DNA from: Actinophytocola algeriensis
GTDB lineage: Bacteria > Actinomycetota > Actinomycetes > Mycobacteriales > Pseudonocardiaceae
Assembly (NCBI RefSeq): GCF_014203735.1
Contig: NZ_JACHJQ010000005.1
Location: 780,869-844,868, forward strand
Reading direction: 5' to 3'
Length of the DNA stretch: 64,000 bases
The notes below the pieces were generated by a model. The model made no database searches and was not told the origin of the DNA. It saw nothing but the letters and a program-made list of their open reading frames with translations. The position numbers were made by a program, and so were the translations under genes. The stretch's first letter is position 1. Each line of letters begins with the position of its first letter. Positions 32,761 through 42,279 of the stretch are shown one piece after another.

Positions 32761-33356
32761 CCTCGCTGCTGGAGCTGGTGCTGGCCGACCCGTCGACCGA
32801 CGAGGTCGGCGAGTCCATCCTGGACACCGCGCTGGAGGAGTTCCTCGCCTACGGCCTGCGGCGCACGACCGTGGACGTGGTCGCCAAGCGGGCCGGGGTG
32901 TCGCGGGCGACGCTGTACCGCCGCTTCGACGGCAAGGACGCGCTCGTGCAGGCCGTGCTGGTGCGGGAGTCCCGCAGGTTCTTCGGCAGCATCGCCGGCG
33001 CGGTCGCCGGTGTGTCCACTGTGGAGGACCGGCTCGTGGAGGGGTTCGTCGTCGGGGTGCGGTACGCGCGTGCCGACCGGTTGCTGAACCGGCTGCTCGC
33101 CTCCGACCCGGAGGCGCTGCTGCCGTACCTGACCACGAACGGCGCACTCGTGGTCGCCGCGGCCCGGGAGTTCCTGGTGGTGCAGGGCGGATCCAGGGCG
33201 CCGGTGGGCGACCGGACCCCGGAGGGCGTCGCGGAGTTGTTCGTGCGCCTCGCGATCTCCTTCACGCTGATGCCGGAGAGCGCGATCCCGCTCGAGAGCG
33301 ACGAACAGGTGCGGGCATTCGCCCGCGCCTACCTCGCGCCGCTCATGCGCCCGTAG
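32757..33356 (+). CDS. TetR/AcrR family regulator downstream of the MpaB-type gene
   Basis: A 199-residue TetR protein with helix-turn-helix DVVAKRAGVSRATLYRRFDGKDALVQAVLV (residues 37-66), and a C-terminal domain of helices. ATG 32757 overlaps the TGA of the interrupted MpaB-type gene by 4 bp, so its translation was designed to be coupled to it. The premature TAG upstream may lower its expression. MpaB-type oxygenase and TetR genes are often neighbours. Its 3' end overlaps the convergent TetR gene by 14 bp. Confidence 0.88.
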   Translation: MTSLLELVLADPSTDEVGESILDTALEEFLAYGLRRTTVDVVAKRAGVSRATLYRRFDGKDALVQAVLVRESRRFFGSIAGAVAGVSTVEDRLVEGFVVGVRYARADRLLNRLLASDPEALLPYLTTNGALVVAAAREFLVVQGGSRAPVGDRTPEGVAELFVRLAISFTLMPESAIPLESDEQVRAFARAYLAPLMRP

Positions 33357-33984
33357 CGGAACTCCCCGGCAGGACCGCGTCCATCAGGTCGCGGAGGTCG
33401 GTCTTCGCGCGGTGCCACCGGCGCCCGGTGATCACCGGGTCCTCATCGGACAGTCCCATCAGCAGGATGCCGCGGACCGCGTCCATGGCCGTGTACAGGA
33501 CGTGCCGGAACCGGGGGTTGCCCGCGTACTCGCCGAACGCCGCCTCCGTGAACTCGATGAGCGACGCGCGTGCCGCTGGTTCCACCCTCGTCATCTGCTC
33601 ACGCAGTTCAGGGTCGGTGCGGGCCGCGACCCAGATCTCCATCGTGGCGTACAGGACCGGGCCCTGGTGCACCTCCCAGATCAGCTCCAGCGCCGCGTCG
33701 AGCGGGTCGGGTGCGGTGCGGACCGCGTCGATCTTCTCGAACGCCAGCTCCGCGCGTTTCTCCGCGAGGTGGCGGACCGCGGCGGCGACGAGGTCGGAGC
33801 GGGTGGGGAAGTGGTGCACCTGCGCCCCGCGCGTGACCCCCGCCAGCTCGGTGACCCGGGTGGTGGTCGTGCCCGCGTAGCCGTACCGCACGAGGCAGTC
33901 GACGGTCGCGTCGAGCAGCCTGCGCCGCATCGCCGCGCTGCGTTCCTGTTGGGTTCTTCCTGTCTTCGACTTCCGCACTGGCAC
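33343..33984 (-). CDS. TetR/AcrR family regulator
   Basis: A 213-residue regulator starting at GTG 33982-33984. A basic start (VPVRKSKTGRTQQERSAAMRRRLLDATVDCLVRYGYAGTTTTRVTELAGVTRGAQVHHFPTRSDL) holds the helix-turn-helix; HHFPTRSDLVAAAVRHLAEKR is typical of the AcrR/BetI-like group. The ligand domain covers residues about 85-205. No enzyme gene is adjacent on its strand, so its target is not obvious. It is convergent with the preceding TetR gene. Confidence 0.88.
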   Translation of the reverse strand: MPVRKSKTGRTQQERSAAMRRRLLDATVDCLVRYGYAGTTTTRVTELAGVTRGAQVHHFPTRSDLVAAAVRHLAEKRAELAFEKIDAVRTAPDPLDAALELIWEVHQGPVLYATMEIWVAARTDPELREQMTRVEPAARASLIEFTEAAFGEYAGNPRFRHVLYTAMDAVRGILLMGLSDEDPVITGRRWHRAKTDLRDLMDAVLPGSSATGA

Positions 33985-34188
33985 GAGGACCAGTCTATTG
34001 AGCGGATCTCACGTTCGGGCCGTGTCCGGGCGGCTGAGCACGCCGGACGATGTTCAATCGCTGATTCTCACCCCAACGAGTGAACGACCGGAGCCAGGCG
34101 GGCGCGGGGGAACGGCGTCTCCACCACACCGGCCAGCCTTGGGCATCGCCGGTCGACCAGCCCACTCTGGACACCCCGCGCGAACGGC

Positions 34189-34710
34189 CTACGCGGACTT
34201 CTTCGCGCGGTGGCGGCGCACCGCGTCGCGGTTGGCGCAGCCGGGGGAGCAGTAGCGCTGCCGGCCGCCCCGGCTGAAGTCGCCGAACGGGGAACGGCAC
34301 TCGTCGAGCGCGCAGCGGCGCAGCCGGGTCATGCCGCGGCCGGTCAGGTGCAGTGCGGTGCCGACGCTGATCAGCGCACGCAGCACACCCCCGAGCGCGA
34401 GGTCGGCGTCGCGGTAGTGGATGTGCCAGCCGTCGCCCGCGTGGTCGGACAGCCTCGGGTACGCCGAGGACTGTGCGAGCAGTACGTTGAGGCGCTCGGC
34501 GCGCTGCTCGGTCGTCGCCGCGTCGACCACCCCGAGCCAGCGCGCGAGGAACCGCTCGACCTCGTGCAGGTCGTCGTCGGTGGGGCGCGCGTCGACCACG
34601 ACCCCCGCCGAGGCGCATCGCCTGCCCAGGTCTGCCGCGGAGCGCGGTTGCCGCAGGACCAGGTCGACGGCCAGCCGGACCGGATCCTCACCGTAAGGGT
34701 TCAAATGCAC
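34189..34710 (-). CDS. CGNR zinc-finger (ABATE domain) protein
   Basis: A 173-residue putative stress-induced transcription regulator. The N-terminal ABATE domain opens with MHLNPYGEDPVRLAVDLVL, and the C-terminal zinc finger shows RCALDECRSPFGDFSRGGRQRYCSPGCANRDAVRRHR: Cys-x4-Cys...Cys-x3-Cys with the CANR variant of the CGNR motif. Such proteins are widespread in actinobacteria and their targets are unknown. The gene stands alone and is divergent from a small CxC protein gene (26-bp gap). Confidence 0.9.
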   Translation of the reverse strand: MHLNPYGEDPVRLAVDLVLRQPRSAADLGRRCASAGVVVDARPTDDDLHEVERFLARWLGVVDAATTEQRAERLNVLLAQSSAYPRLSDHAGDGWHIHYRDADLALGGVLRALISVGTALHLTGRGMTRLRRCALDECRSPFGDFSRGGRQRYCSPGCANRDAVRRHRAKKSA

Positions 34711-34736
34711 AGGACCATTACAGCAGACTGGCGGTC

Positions 34737-34886
34737 ATGGCCGCCACACACCGCTTCCGGACCACGTCCAGTCATGCCACGAGTGAGGGCTGGGTGCTCT
34801 ACCAGCGCTGTTCGTGTGGACGGACGCGGATCCTCCTCAACTCCGAACTGGTCGGAATGATCCGTCCACCCGCGAGGTTGGGATGA
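34737..34886 (+). CDS. Small CxC-motif protein, 49 aa
   Basis: ATG 34737 to TGA 34884-34886 gives 49 residues beginning MAATHRFRTTSSHATSEGWVLYQRCSCGRTRILL. The pattern 'HRW/F-x-T-x-S-x-H-x-TSEG-V-x-Y-x-RC-x-CG' is one I recognise from short conserved actinobacterial proteins with a single CxC pair, possibly a half zinc site or a fragment of a zinc ribbon. Codon usage fits the neighbours. It is divergent from the CGNR gene and precedes fbiC by 69 bp. Function unknown. Confidence 0.6.
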   Translation: MAATHRFRTTSSHATSEGWVLYQRCSCGRTRILLNSELVGMIRPPARLG

Positions 34887-34955
34887 CCATCACGTGCGTG
34901 ACTGTCATGGGTGGCGGCTAGCTTGGGGACTGAGCCGCCGGTGGAAGGGGAGCTT

Positions 34956-37529
34956 GTGGAGGGGTTCGTACCGAACGAGACCGCGATCCGGCGGGCACTG
35001 CGCCGGGCGCGGGATGGTGTCGCGCTCGACGCGACCGAGGCCGAGACCCTTCTGCACGCAAGGGGTGAACAGCTCGAGGCGCTCTTCGACGCGGCGTCGC
35101 GGGTCCGGGACCAGGGCCTCGCGGCCGTCGGCCGGGAGCGGACGATCACCTACTCCCGCAGCGTGTTCGTGCCGCTGACCAGGCTGTGTGCCGACCGCTG
35201 CCACTACTGCACGTTCGCGACCGTGCCGGGCAGGCTGCCCTCGGCGTTCCTGTCCGAGGACGAGGTGCTCGACATCGCCCGCAAGGGCGCCGCGGCCGGG
35301 TGCCGCGAGGTGCTGATCACGCTCGGCGACAAGCCCGAGGCGCGCTGGGAGGCGGCCAGGACCTGGCTCGAGGAAGCCGGTTACCCGGACACGCTGTCCT
35401 ACGTGCGCGCGATCTCGATCAAGATCCTCGAGGAGACCGGGGTGCTGCCGCACCTCAACCCCGGCGTGCTGACCTGGCAGGACTTCCAGCGGCTGAAGCC
35501 GGTGTCGGCGTCGATGGGCATGATGCTGGAGACCACCGCGACCCGGCTGTGGTCCGAGCCCGGCGGCCCGCACTACGGCTCGCCGGACAAGGAACCCGCG
35601 GTGCGGCTGCGGGTGCTGGAGGACGCGGGCCGCTCGGCCGTGCCGTTCACCACCGGCCTCCTGCTGGGCATCGGCGAGACCCTCGCCGAGCGCGTCGACA
35701 CGCTGTTCGCGATCCGCAAGGTGGCGCGGCAGTACGGCGGCATCCAGGAGGTCATCGTCCAGAACTTCCGCGCGAAGCCGGACACCGCGATGCGCGGCAC
35801 GCCGGACGTGGAAGCGGACGAGCTGGCGGCGACCGTCGCGGTCGCCCGGCTCGTGCTCGGCCCGAAGATGCGCATCCAGGCGCCGCCGAACCTGATCGCG
35901 GGCGAGTTCGAGCTGCTGCTGCGCGCGGGCATCGACGACTGGGGCGGCGTGTCGCCGCTGACCATCGACCACGTCAACCCGGAGCGGCCGTGGCCGCACC
36001 TGGACGAGCTGGAGAAGCACACGCGGGCGGCCGGGTTCGAACTGGCCGAGCGGCTGCCGGTCTACCCCGAGTACGTGACGCGGGGCGAGCCGTGGCTGGA
36101 CCCGCGCGTCATGCCGCACGTGGCCGCGCTGGCCGACGCACAGGGGCTCGCCGACCCGGCCGCGGTGATCACCGGCAGGCCCTGGCAGGAGCCGGAGGTC
36201 GCGCTCGTCTCCTCCGGCCGCACCGATCTGCACGCGTCGATCGACACCGAGGGCCGCACGGCCGACCGCCGCGACGACTTCGACTCCGTCTACGGCGACT
36301 GGGAGGAACTGCGCCAGCAGGTCGGTCCCGGTGTCTCCCCGTCGCCCGGTGCACGTGCGCGCGGTGAGTTCGCGACCGCGTTACGCCACGCCGAGGCGGA
36401 CCCGGCCGGACTGTCCGACGAGGACGCGCTGACACTGCTGTCCGCGCGGCACGGCCACGAGATCGAGGCCCTCGCCGCGCTCGCCGACGACGTGCGCCGC
36501 GACACCGTCGGCGACGACGTGACCTACGTGGTCACCAGGAACATCAACTTCACGAACGTCTGCTACACCGGCTGCCGGTTCTGCGCGTTCGCCCAGCGCC
36601 GCACCGACAGCGACGCCTACACGCTCTCGCTCGACCAGGTCGGGCAGCGGGCCGAGCAGGCGTGGGCGGTCGGTGCGACCGAGGTGTGCATGCAGGGCGG
36701 CATCCACCCGGACCTGCCCGGCACCGCGTACTTCGACATCGCGGCCGAGGTGAAGAAACGCGCGCCGGGGCTCCACGTGCACGCGTTCTCGCCGATGGAG
36801 GTCGTGAACGGTGCGTCGCGGACGAACATGTCCATCCGCGACTGGCTGACCGCGGCGCACGAGGCAGGCGTCGACTCGCTGCCCGGCACGGCGGCGGAGA
36901 TCCTCGACGACGACGTGCGGTGGGTGCTGACGAAGGGCAAGCTGCCGACGGCGTCGTGGGTCGAGGTCGTGACCACCGCGCACGAGCTGGGCATCAACAC
37001 GACGTCCACGATGATGTACGGGCACGTGGACAACCCGTCGCACTGGGTCGCGCACCTCAAGCTGATCCGCGACCTGCAGGAACGCACCGGCGGGTTCACC
37101 GAGTTCGTGCTGCTGCCGTTCGTCCACACCAACGCGCCGCTCTACCTCGCGGGCATCGCGCGGCCGGGCCCGACGTACCTCGAGAACCGCGCCGTGCACG
37201 CGCTCGCCAGGTTGTTGCTGCACGGCCGGATCGACAACATCCAGACGTCGTGGGTGAAGCTCGGCGACGAGGGCGTGGTCGACGTGCTGCGCGGCGGTGT
37301 CAACGACCTGGGCGGCACGCTGATGGAGGAGACCATCAGCCGCATGGCCGGGTCGGAGAACGGCAGCTACAAGACGATCGCGGGCCTGGAGGCGCTCGCC
37401 GCGTCGGCAGGTCGCCCTGCCCGGCAGCGGACGACCACCTACGGCGAGGTGCCGGAGGAGCGGCTCCGGACCGCGCGGGAGCACGACGGCGTGTGGCGGC
37501 CGAACCTGTTGCCACTGGTCAGCGGCTGA
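34956..37529 (+). CDS. fbiC: Bifunctional F420 biosynthesis enzyme FbiC (7,8-didemethyl-8-hydroxy-5-deazariboflavin synthase)
   Basis: Makes the deazaflavin FO, the chromophore of coenzyme F420, from tyrosine and a pyrimidine intermediate. It is a fusion of two radical-SAM enzymes: the CofG half (residues about 45-400) with [10 protein letters not shown], and the CofH half (about 480-850) with [10 protein letters not shown]. Both CxxxCxxC motifs are intact. The start GTG 34956 gives 857 residues, the usual FbiC length; the frame is open to GTG 34911. AAGGGGAG lies just before 34956. F420 supports many actinomycete reductases and is used in some antibiotic pathways. No other F420 genes are nearby, as is usual. 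Confidence 0.95.
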   Translation: MEGFVPNETAIRRALRRARDGVALDATEAETLLHARGEQLEALFDAASRVRDQGLAAVGRERTITYSRSVFVPLTRLCADRCHYCTFATVPGRLPSAFLSEDEVLDIARKGAAAGCREVLITLGDKPEARWEAARTWLEEAGYPDTLSYVRAISIKILEETGVLPHLNPGVLTWQDFQRLKPVSASMGMMLETTATRLWSEPGGPHYGSPDKEPAVRLRVLEDAGRSAVPFTTGLLLGIGETLAERVDTLFAIRKVARQYGGIQEVIVQNFRAKPDTAMRGTPDVEADELAATVAVARLVLGPKMRIQAPPNLIAGEFELLLRAGIDDWGGVSPLTIDHVNPERPWPHLDELEKHTRAAGFELAERLPVYPEYVTRGEPWLDPRVMPHVAALADAQGLADPAAVITGRPWQEPEVALVSSGRTDLHASIDTEGRTADRRDDFDSVYGDWEELRQQVGPGVSPSPGARARGEFATALRHAEADPAGLSDEDALTLLSARHGHEIEALAALADDVRRDTVGDDVTYVVTRNINFTNVCYTGCRFCAFAQRRTDSDAYTLSLDQVGQRAEQAWAVGATEVCMQGGIHPDLPGTAYFDIAAEVKKRAPGLHVHAFSPMEVVNGASRTNMSIRDWLTAAHEAGVDSLPGTAAEILDDDVRWVLTKGKLPTASWVEVVTTAHELGINTTSTMMYGHVDNPSHWVAHLKLIRDLQERTGGFTEFVLLPFVHTNAPLYLAGIARPGPTYLENRAVHALARLLLHGRIDNIQTSWVKLGDEGVVDVLRGGVNDLGGTLMEETISRMAGSENGSYKTIAGLEALAASAGRPARQRTTTYGEVPEERLRTAREHDGVWRPNLLPLVSG

Positions 37530-37565
37530 CCGGGCGGTACTGTCCGGTTCTGTCACGGACGGGGC

Positions 37566-37917
37566 GTGACCGTCAACCACATGTCCGCCGAGCGGAGGGC
37601 CGCGTACTGGACGCCGGAACGGATCGCGAACGCCAAACCGGTGCCGGTGCCGACCTCGGGGGCGGCACGGGCGGTGCCGAAACCCGACGGCCCGGCCGTG
37701 CCCGGCACGGTGCCCAAGACAAGGGATGTCCACAACACTTCCGCTACGCGCCGGATTACAACGCTGGCAACGCGCTACACGGCTGGTGGCACTGGCGGTC
37801 GGCGGGCTGGGCCTACCAGGTGGGCACGTTCTTCGGCAGCTACGGCGCCGCGGCCGCGCGGGCAGCTACTACGGCCAGGTCGCCTACGACGTGTGGAGCG
37901 GCGCGCAGAACGCCTGA
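37566..37917 (+). pseudogene. Degenerate remnant, probably of a secreted trypsin-like peptidase
   Basis: Three protein-like pieces lie in different frames. The first (37566-37730) reads VNHMSAERRAAYWTPERIANAKPVPVP, a segment like the propeptide of actinomycete trypsin-like secreted peptidases (YWTPERM-x-x-AKP). The second (about 37738-37850) reads FRYAPDYNAGNALHGWWHWRSAG, continuing to YQVGTFFGSYG. The third (37865-37917) reads SYYGQVAYDVWSGAQNA and ends in TGA. The lengths are too short for an intact protease and two frame changes are needed, so this looks like deletion plus frameshift decay. The family assignment is tentative. Confidence 0.45.
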
Positions 37918-37962
37918 CGGCCGGCTCCGGGAACCGGACAGTCCGTGAGGTGCCGCGATGTC

Positions 37963-38679
37963 TCAGGGATGGCTCAGCAGCACGCCGATCCCGTCGACGA
38001 GCGAGACGTCCTCGGCGACCAGGATGTCCGCGCCGATCGCGAGAGCGGCCATCGGCAGGGCTTCGTCCGCGCGTTGGCAGCTGGCGGGCATGCCGACCGC
38101 ACGCAGGTCGGCGTGGTCGTCGGTGACCTGGTCGCGGTGGGTGCCGCCGACCCACACGGTGCGGTCGGCCAGTGCGCCCTCGGCGATGACCAGCGCGTCC
38201 GCGTTGTGGTCGCGCAGTGCCGCCGCGCACCGCGCGACTCCCTGCACCACCGGACCTTCCGGCCGGGACGACTCGAACAGGAACTGGTCGAACATCGTCC
38301 GGTCCGCCGGGTCCGGACCGCTGTCGGCGCCTCCTGCCGCGACGAGTGCCGCGGAGGGGGCGTGCACCGGGTGCCTCGGCACCAACGGGAGGAGGTAGGG
38401 CAGATCGGACAGCCGTGCGATCGGGGCGCGTGGTGACCAGGTGAGCGGGCCGTCGACCAGGACGCCCGACGGGGTCACGATGAGTGCGCGGCCCCCCTCG
38501 GCTGGGCCGTCGTGGCTCAGCGCGTCGTCGAGTGCCGCCAGCATCTCCTCCGGGGTGTCCTGCGCGGCGAGCGTGCGGCGCAGGACCGGCCAGCCCGGCC
38601 CGCCGACGTCCGAGGGCAGGTATACCGATGCGAAGGGGCCGTGCGCGAGGGCCATGTCGCGGATCGCCGCGGTGTTCAT
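37963..38679 (-). CDS. Rv2629-like protein (baeRF/eRF1-like family)
   Basis: A 238-residue protein starting at ATG 38677-38679 after GGAGG (MNTAAIRDMALAHGPFASVYLPSD). The pattern FASVYLPSD...RRTLAAQDTPEEMLAALDDAL, then ALIVTPSGVLVDGPL, PYLLPLVPRHPVHAPSAALVAAGGADS and a C-terminal CAAALRDHNADALVIAEGALADRTVWVGG with LVDGIGVLL, is that of the bacterial archaeo-eukaryotic release-factor-like family to which mycobacterial Rv2629 belongs. Relatives are linked to dormancy or ribosome rescue in the cytoplasm; no catalytic role is proven. It lacks a visible GGQ motif. It stands alone, divergent from the heptose cluster with a 243-bp gap. Confidence 0.8.
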   Translation of the reverse strand: MNTAAIRDMALAHGPFASVYLPSDVGGPGWPVLRRTLAAQDTPEEMLAALDDALSHDGPAEGGRALIVTPSGVLVDGPLTWSPRAPIARLSDLPYLLPLVPRHPVHAPSAALVAAGGADSGPDPADRTMFDQFLFESSRPEGPVVQGVARCAAALRDHNADALVIAEGALADRTVWVGGTHRDQVTDDHADLRAVGMPASCQRADEALPMAALAIGADILVAEDVSLVDGIGVLLSHP

Positions 38680-38922
38680 CGTGACCTCCGGATGACGTCG
38701 GGGCCGACCGGCCACCCGGTCGGGCGGCCCGCACCCCTCCCGCGTTCGCCGAACCTTCGCGGTGCACGAGCCACGGAGGCGTATACCCGGCGACGAGGCC
38801 GGCATGCACGTGAGCCGGACGCGGTTTTGGTGATCTCACGGGGGTTCTCGTGGCTTTCGTCGCGGTGAGTAGTAGTTGCTACCCTCTGGTTTACGTCTGG
38901 GGCGCACGGCAAATCTGCCCCC

Positions 38923-39468
38923 GTGAAAGCGGCTGACGAGGCACGCGCCGTGTTGTTCGACCGGGACGGCACGCTGGTGGAAGACGTGCCCTACAACGGG
39001 AATCCCGAACTGGTCGCGCCGGTGCCGGGTGCCGCCGCCGCGCTGGATCTGCTGCGGGACAACGGAATCCGGCTCGGCATCGTGAGCAACCAGTCCGGAG
39101 TGGGCCGAGGGCTCCTGACCGATGAAGACGTCCACCGTGTCCACGAACGGGTGGCTCGCCTGCTCGGGCCGTTCGACGACATCCGGTACTGCCCGCACCT
39201 CCCCGAGGACGGGTGCGGCTGCCGCAAGCCCGCGCCGGGCATGCTGCTCGCGGCGTGTGCCGCGCTCGGCGTGCGGCCGGCGTCGGTCGTCGTCATCGGT
39301 GACATCGGCGCCGACGTCGGTGCGGCCACCGCGGCTGGCGCGACCCCGATCCTCGTGCCGACGCCGGTGACCCGGCGGGAGGAGGTGGCCGCCGCCCCGA
39401 TCCTCGCACCGGACCTGGTCACCGCCGCGGAACTGGCGGTCGAGCTGCTGGTGGGGGTGCGGACGTGA
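38923..39468 (+). CDS. gmhB: HAD-IIIA phosphatase, GmhB-like (heptose bisphosphate phosphatase)
   Basis: A 181-residue HAD-family phosphatase, first gene of the heptose cluster. It likely removes the 7-phosphate from D-glycero-D-manno-heptose 1,7-bisphosphate. Motif I is LFDRDGTLVEDVPYNG, followed by VSNQSGVGRGLLT (motif II), the zinc-loop cysteines in CPHLPEDGCGCRKPAPGML, and motif IV GDIGADVGAATAAG, here with GDIGAD in place of the common GDRxxD. The Cys-rich loop is diagnostic for the GmhB/HisB-N group. GTG 38923 starts the frame; no strong ribosome site is seen. It overlaps the next gene by 4 bp (GTGA). Confidence 0.88.
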   Translation: MKAADEARAVLFDRDGTLVEDVPYNGNPELVAPVPGAAAALDLLRDNGIRLGIVSNQSGVGRGLLTDEDVHRVHERVARLLGPFDDIRYCPHLPEDGCGCRKPAPGMLLAACAALGVRPASVVVIGDIGADVGAATAAGATPILVPTPVTRREEVAAAPILAPDLVTAAELAVELLVGVRT

Positions 39469-40505
39469 CGAAGGTGCTGGTGGCGCGCCTCGACAGCGAC
39501 GGAGACGTCCTGCTCGCCGGTCCCGCGATCCGCGCGGCGGCGGCGCACGCGGACGACGTGACGTTGCTGTGCGGCCCGGCGGGCGCGCAGGCCGCCGAGC
39601 TGCTGCCCGGTGTGAATCACACGATCGTGTGGTCGTGCCCGTGGATCGCGGCCCATCCCGGCCCGGTCCACCCCGACGAGGTGCGGGCGCTCACCGGCAG
39701 GCTCGCCACCGCGGGTTACGACCTGGCGCTGATCCTCACCTCCGCGCACCAGTCCTGCCTGCCGCTCGCGCTGGTGCTGCGCATGGCCGGGGTGCCGGCC
39801 ATCGCCGGCATCTCCGCGGACTACCCGGGCACGCTGCTCGACGTCCGACTGCGCCCCGACCTCGACTTCACCGACGACGCACCGGAACCGGAGCGTGCGC
39901 TCGCCGTGGCGAACGCGGCAGGCTGCCACCTGCCCGACGGCGACGACGGCGCGTTGCGGGTGCACGCGCCGCCGGACATGACGCACCTGACCGGGCGCGG
40001 CCCCTACCTGGTGCTGCACCCGGGCGCCACTGTGCCTGCCCGGCGCTGGCCCGCCCACCGGTGCGCCGAGGCCGTGCGTGCGCTCACCGCCGACGGCCAC
40101 CGCGTGCTGGTCACCGGCGGGCCGGGGGAGAAGGACCTGACCGCCGAGGTGGCGGGTACCGAGGGCACCGACCTCGGTGGCGCCACCGGCTTCGCGGAGC
40201 TCGCCGGGGTCCTCGCGGCCGCGGACGTCGTGATCGTCGGCAACACCGGGCCCGCGCACCTCGCCGCCGCCGTCGGCACCCCGGTGGTGTCGTTGTTCTC
40301 ACCGGTCGTGCCCGCCGTGCGCTGGGCGCCCTACCGCGTGCCGACCGCGCTGCTCGGTGACCAGACCGCGCCGTGCCGGTCGACGCGGGCACGCGAGTGC
40401 CCCTTGCCCGGGCACCCGTGCCTGACCTCCGTGACGGCCGACGACGTGCTGGCCGCCGTCAACACACTCCTCGATGGGACACCCACGACATGCGCATCGC
40501 CATGA
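39465..40505 (+). CDS. Glycosyltransferase family 9 (heptosyltransferase-like), first of three
   Basis: A 346-residue GT-B fold enzyme resembling LPS heptosyltransferases, which use ADP-heptose. The N-terminus VLVARLDSDGDVLLAGPAIRAAAAH matches the family opening (x-R-x-D-x-x-G-D-x-x-x-x-x-P-x-x-x-A). The donor side has YLVLHPGATVPARRWPAHRCAEAV and VIVGNTGPAHLAAAVGTPVVSLFSP, a GT9 hallmark (GNxGxxHLAA). A Cys-rich end (PCRSTRARECPLPGHPCLT) resembles the C-terminal cysteines of heptosyltransferases. GTG 39465 overlaps gmhB, and the 3' end overlaps the next gene by 16 bp. Acceptor unknown. Confidence 0.88.
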   Translation: MTKVLVARLDSDGDVLLAGPAIRAAAAHADDVTLLCGPAGAQAAELLPGVNHTIVWSCPWIAAHPGPVHPDEVRALTGRLATAGYDLALILTSAHQSCLPLALVLRMAGVPAIAGISADYPGTLLDVRLRPDLDFTDDAPEPERALAVANAAGCHLPDGDDGALRVHAPPDMTHLTGRGPYLVLHPGATVPARRWPAHRCAEAVRALTADGHRVLVTGGPGEKDLTAEVAGTEGTDLGGATGFAELAGVLAAADVVIVGNTGPAHLAAAVGTPVVSLFSPVVPAVRWAPYRVPTALLGDQTAPCRSTRARECPLPGHPCLTSVTADDVLAAVNTLLDGTPTTCASP

Positions 40506-41707
40506 TCTCCGAACACGCCAACCCGGTCGCCGCCCTCGGGGAGGTCGACGCGGGTGGGCAGAACCTGCACGTCGCCGAGTTGTCCGCGGCACTCGTCGCG
40601 GCCGGGCACGACGTGACCGTCTACACGCGGCGGGACCATCCCGAGCAGTCCGACCTCGTCACGCCGCAGGGCTACCGCGTGGTGCACGTCCCGGCAGGTC
40701 CGGCCAGACCCGTGCCGAAGGACGAGCTGCTGCCGCACATGGGCGAGTTCACCAGGTTCGTCGACCGCGCCTGGCGGACCGACCGGCCGGACGTGGTGCA
40801 CTCGCACTTCTGGATGTCCGGTCTCGTCGCGGTCGTCGCCGCCCGCCGGCACGGCATCCCGGTGCTGCACACCTACCACGCGCTGGGCACGGTGAAGCGG
40901 CGCCACCAGGGCGGGGACGACACCAGCCCGCCGCAGCGCATCGGCATCGAGCGGATGATCGGCCGTGCCGCGGCCGGGATCATCGCGACGTGCGCCGACG
41001 AGGTGGACGAGCTCGCGCGCATGGGTGTGCCGAGGGAGCGGGCGTCGGTCGTGCCGTGCGGGGTGGACTGCACGCAGTTCGGCCCCGAGGGTGAGCGAGC
41101 GCCGACACGGCTGCCGCACCGGGTGGTCAGCGTCGGGAGACTGGTGCCACGCAAGGGTTTCGCGGACCTGATCGCGGCACTCCCCGGGGTCGCGGACACC
41201 GAGCTGGTCATCGCGGGAGGCCCGGTCTGCGCCCGGCTGGCCGACGATCCGGAGGCCGGGCGGCTGCGTGCGCTGGCCGAGCGGCTGCGGGTCGCCGACC
41301 GGGTGCGGTTCGCCGGGCAGGTGCCGAGAGACCGGATGCCGGCACTGTTGCGGTCGGCCGACGTGGTGGCGTGCGTGCCGTGGTACGAGCCGTTCGGCAT
41401 CGTGCCGCTCGAGGCGATGGCGTGCGGGGTGCCGGTGGTCGCGACCCGCGTCGGCGGGCTGATGGACACGGTGGTGGAGCACGTGACGGGTGAGCTCGTG
41501 CCGCCGCGCAGGCCGGCCGCGCTGGCCACCGCCCTGCGGCTGCTGCTCGCCGACCCGGTCCGCCGGTCGTTCCTCGGCGGCTCCGGCCGGGAACGCGCCG
41601 AGTCGCGCTACCCGTGGCAGCGGATCGCCGCCGAGTGCGTGCGGGAGTACCTGCGCTGCGCCGACCTCACCAGTACCGGTGTGGCGGCGGGGAGCGCGGC
41701 GCGATGA
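40490..41707 (+). CDS. Glycosyltransferase family 4
   Basis: A 405-residue retaining GT-B glycosyltransferase. The N-terminal MIS EH-type opening (RIAMISEHANPVAALGEVDAGGQNLHVAELSAAL) is like sucrose-phosphate-synthase/MshA-type enzymes, where GGQN is part of the acceptor site. The C-terminal donor domain has VSVGRLVPRKGFADLI and the EX7E motif in YEPFGIVPLEAMACGVPVV. It could add a hexose or GlcNAc to the growing glycan. It is embedded in the heptose operon (ATG 40490 overlaps the preceding gene; ATGA overlap with gmhA). Confidence 0.88.
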   Translation: MRIAMISEHANPVAALGEVDAGGQNLHVAELSAALVAAGHDVTVYTRRDHPEQSDLVTPQGYRVVHVPAGPARPVPKDELLPHMGEFTRFVDRAWRTDRPDVVHSHFWMSGLVAVVAARRHGIPVLHTYHALGTVKRRHQGGDDTSPPQRIGIERMIGRAAAGIIATCADEVDELARMGVPRERASVVPCGVDCTQFGPEGERAPTRLPHRVVSVGRLVPRKGFADLIAALPGVADTELVIAGGPVCARLADDPEAGRLRALAERLRVADRVRFAGQVPRDRMPALLRSADVVACVPWYEPFGIVPLEAMACGVPVVATRVGGLMDTVVEHVTGELVPPRRPAALATALRLLLADPVRRSFLGGSGRERAESRYPWQRIAAECVREYLRCADLTSTGVAAGSAAR

Positions 41708-42279
41708 GGACCGTCGACCGGCTCACGGAGGTCGAGCGCGTGGTGCGGGTGCTGCGCGGCGAGGCCGACCGGTTCACGCGCTGGGGCGGGCTGCTCGCCG
41801 AGCGGTTGCCCGACGGTGCGCGGCTGCTCGCCGCGGGGAACGGCGGCTCGGCCGCCGAGGCACAGCACCTCACCGCCGAGCTGGTCGGGCGGTTCGACGC
41901 CGACCGGCCTCCGTACGCGGCGGTGGCGTTGCACGCCGACACCTCCAGCCTCACCGCGATCAGCAACGACTACGGCTACGCGGACGCGTTCGCCCGGCAG
42001 GTGCACGCCCACGCGCGGCCCCGCGACGTGCTGGTGCTGCTGTCGACCAGCGGCCGCAGCGAGAACCTGCTGCGTGCCGCCGACGCCGGCCGGGAACGGG
42101 ACGTGACGGTGCTCGCCATGACCGGCCCCGCGCCCAACCCGCTGGCCGACCGCGCCGACGACGTGCTGGCCGTCCCCGGGTGCACCGCGACCGTGCAGGA
42201 GGCGCACCTGATCGCCGTGCACCTCGTGTGCGCCGCGTTCGAGGCCGCGCTGGCAGAGCCGGTGAGGAGGGTGTCGTGA
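41704..42279 (+). CDS. gmhA: SIS-domain sedoheptulose-7-phosphate isomerase, GmhA-like
   Basis: A 191-residue isomerase that turns sedoheptulose 7-phosphate into heptose 7-phosphate, the first step of activated heptose synthesis. It is a single SIS domain: AAGNGGSAAEAQHLTAELVGRF (GNGGSAADA-type motif near residue 45), AISNDYGYADAFARQV and VLLSTSGRSENLL, then VQEAHLIAVHLVC with the catalytic Gln-Glu-x-His region. All are typical for GmhA. It overlaps both neighbours by 4 bp (ATGA and GTGA). Confidence 0.9.
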   Translation: MRTVDRLTEVERVVRVLRGEADRFTRWGGLLAERLPDGARLLAAGNGGSAAEAQHLTAELVGRFDADRPPYAAVALHADTSSLTAISNDYGYADAFARQVHAHARPRDVLVLLSTSGRSENLLRAADAGRERDVTVLAMTGPAPNPLADRADDVLAVPGCTATVQEAHLIAVHLVCAAFEAALAEPVRRVS

